This document shows positions 4,927 to 5,526 of a stretch of 5,526 nucleotides of DNA, in pieces. The notes under the pieces were generated by a model. The model was not told the origin of the DNA. It saw nothing but the letters and a program-made list of their open reading frames with translations, and ran no database searches. The position numbers and the translations under genes are program-made. Source of the stretch: an uncultured Oligoflexia bacterium (GTDB lineage: Bacteria; Bdellovibrionota; Bacteriovoracia; Bacteriovoracales; Bacteriovoracaceae); assembly GCA_950060715.1 (NCBI GenBank), contig CATLVA010000129.1:1-5526 (forward strand), written 5' to 3'. Every line of letters starts with the position of its first letter. Position 1 is the stretch's first letter.

Positions 4927-5526
4927 ACTTTAGTAAATTTATCCATATAACCAGTAATGGCCTGTTCCAGTGGTTCTAGGCCATCTTTTTTATCCGCCGA
5001 CACAAAAAAGATCTGTTTAACTAATTTATATTCTTTATAGAGTTGAGGCTTGAGCTTATTTAAAGCAGCACGCTCTTTTTGCTTTTTGAGTTTATCCATC
5101 TTATTGAAAATGAGAAAGATCTCGATCTCTTTAGGATTGATATATTGATAGAATTGCTTGTCGTTTTCAAGGTTAGGGTGTCGAGCATCTTGGAGGTTAA
5201 AAATAAGAGTTTTATCATTCAATCCTCGAAGATAAGCGTCCATTATGACATTCCAATTTTGGCGCATGCTACGGGAGACTTCGGCAAAACCATAGCCTGG
5301 AAGATCGTAGAGGTAGAAAGGAATTCCCTCAAGGCCTTTAATTTCAAATTTAAAAATATTTATTTTTTGAGTCCGTCCAGGAGTCTTAGAGGTCTTTGCA
5401 GTTTTATTACCAAATAGAGCATTGATAAGAGTTGATTTCCCCACATTAGAGCGACCAACCATTGCTATTCCTGGTGCAGTCGGGTTTTCAGCCCACCAAT
5501 TTTCGATTTGCTCTAGCTTATCAAAG
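4923..5526 (-). CDS. engB: Ribosome biogenesis GTPase EngB/YihA/YsxC (partial, 5' end outside window)
   Basis: EngB is a cytoplasmic TRAFAC-class GTPase that assists late assembly of the large ribosomal subunit and is usually essential. Two hundred codons are visible. All GTPase boxes are present: G1 GRSNVGKST, G2 within KTPGRTQKINIF, G3 DLPGYGFAEV, G4 NKMD and G5 SADKKDG. The order and spacing match the family, whose usual length is about 195-210 residues, so only a few N-terminal residues are missing. An ATG at 5462-5460 gives MVGRSNVGKS, but it lies inside the first beta-strand. The frame stays open to the window edge and reads ENWWAENPTAPGIAMVGRSN, so the true start is beyond 5526. The gene ends tail to tail with the four-cysteine protein gene, sharing the bases TTAA. 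G4 reads NKMD, where many family members have TKxD. Confidence 0.95.
   Translation of the reverse strand, partial: FDKLEQIENWWAENPTAPGIAMVGRSNVGKSTLINALFGNKTAKTSKTPGRTQKINIFKFEIKGLEGIPFYLYDLPGYGFAEVSRSMRQNWNVIMDAYLRGLNDKTLIFNLQDARHPNLENDKQFYQYINPKEIEIFLIFNKMDKLKKQKERAALNKLKPQLYKEYKLVKQIFFVSADKKDGLEPLEQAITGYMDKFTKV
4957..4991 (+). terminator. Intrinsic terminator for the plus-strand gene, inside engB
   Basis: ATGGCCT (4957-4963) and AGGCCAT (4978-4984) form a seven-pair stem, extendable by one G-T pair, and are followed by C then six T (4986-4991). Read on the plus strand this has the shape of a Rho-independent terminator 31 bases after the stop of the four-cysteine gene. On the minus strand the T-run becomes an A-run before the stem, so it should not stop engB transcription. 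The large loop makes its strength moderate. Confidence 0.5.

Noticed and set aside
5079..5417. 112-aa open frame on the plus strand
   Set aside because: It is antisense to engB, whose GTPase motifs leave no doubt about the coding strand.
5460..5462. ATG as start of engB (MVGRSNVGKS)
   Set aside because: It would delete the first strand of the G domain and the N-terminal region. The frame is open upstream to the window edge with family-like sequence.

Overview
The window is AT-rich bacterial chromosome, densely packed with genes, and looks Gram-negative. It encodes an outer-membrane beta-barrel ending in a terminal Phe, a lipoprotein with a lipobox, and a Sec-exported cysteine protein. The mix of delta-60-repeat lipoprotein, LysM-like/OMP hybrid and small orphan secreted proteins resembles the Bdellovibrio/Bacteriovorax group or another former deltaproteobacterium. 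That lineage is an inference from style, not from a marker gene. I see no tRNA, rRNA, CRISPR array, transposase or other mobile-element signature.

Left block, minus strand (1-1529): a two-gene operon. A PlsC/LPLAT-type acyltransferase is read first. It overlaps by 46 bp an extended short-chain dehydrogenase/epimerase-like protein (SDR) that runs off the left edge. The SDR keeps its NAD-binding features, but the usual YxxxK catalytic pair is not recognisable. The pair resembles the mycobacterial galE2/acyltransferase neighbours and suggests a membrane-lipid or envelope-glycolipid role.

Divergent block, plus strand (1602-2896): a short divergent promoter region (1530-1601) with overlapping opposed -10 elements separates the left block from a coupled gene pair. 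The first is a 97-aa cytoplasmic coiled-coil protein of unknown function. The second, joined by a TAATG overlap, is a 333-aa exported protein with a degenerate LysM-like domain followed by an outer-membrane beta-barrel.

Middle block, plus strand (2897-4413): a 145-bp intergenic region holds a set of competing GGCAGT/ACTGCC hairpins, then a 15-bp imperfect inverted repeat whose right arm overlaps the -35 of a good sigma70-like promoter. This promoter drives a delta-60-repeat lipoprotein. The gene is split by a +1 frameshift at TTTTAA (4086-4091): five repeats lie in the first frame and two in the next, together making seven ~60-residue units, probably a seven-bladed propeller.

Right block (4414-5526): a small exported four-cysteine protein on the plus strand converges on the ribosome-assembly GTPase EngB/YihA on the minus strand. 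Their stop codons share the bases TTAA, and the only decent intrinsic terminator for the plus gene lies inside the engB coding sequence. engB is cut by the right edge of the window.
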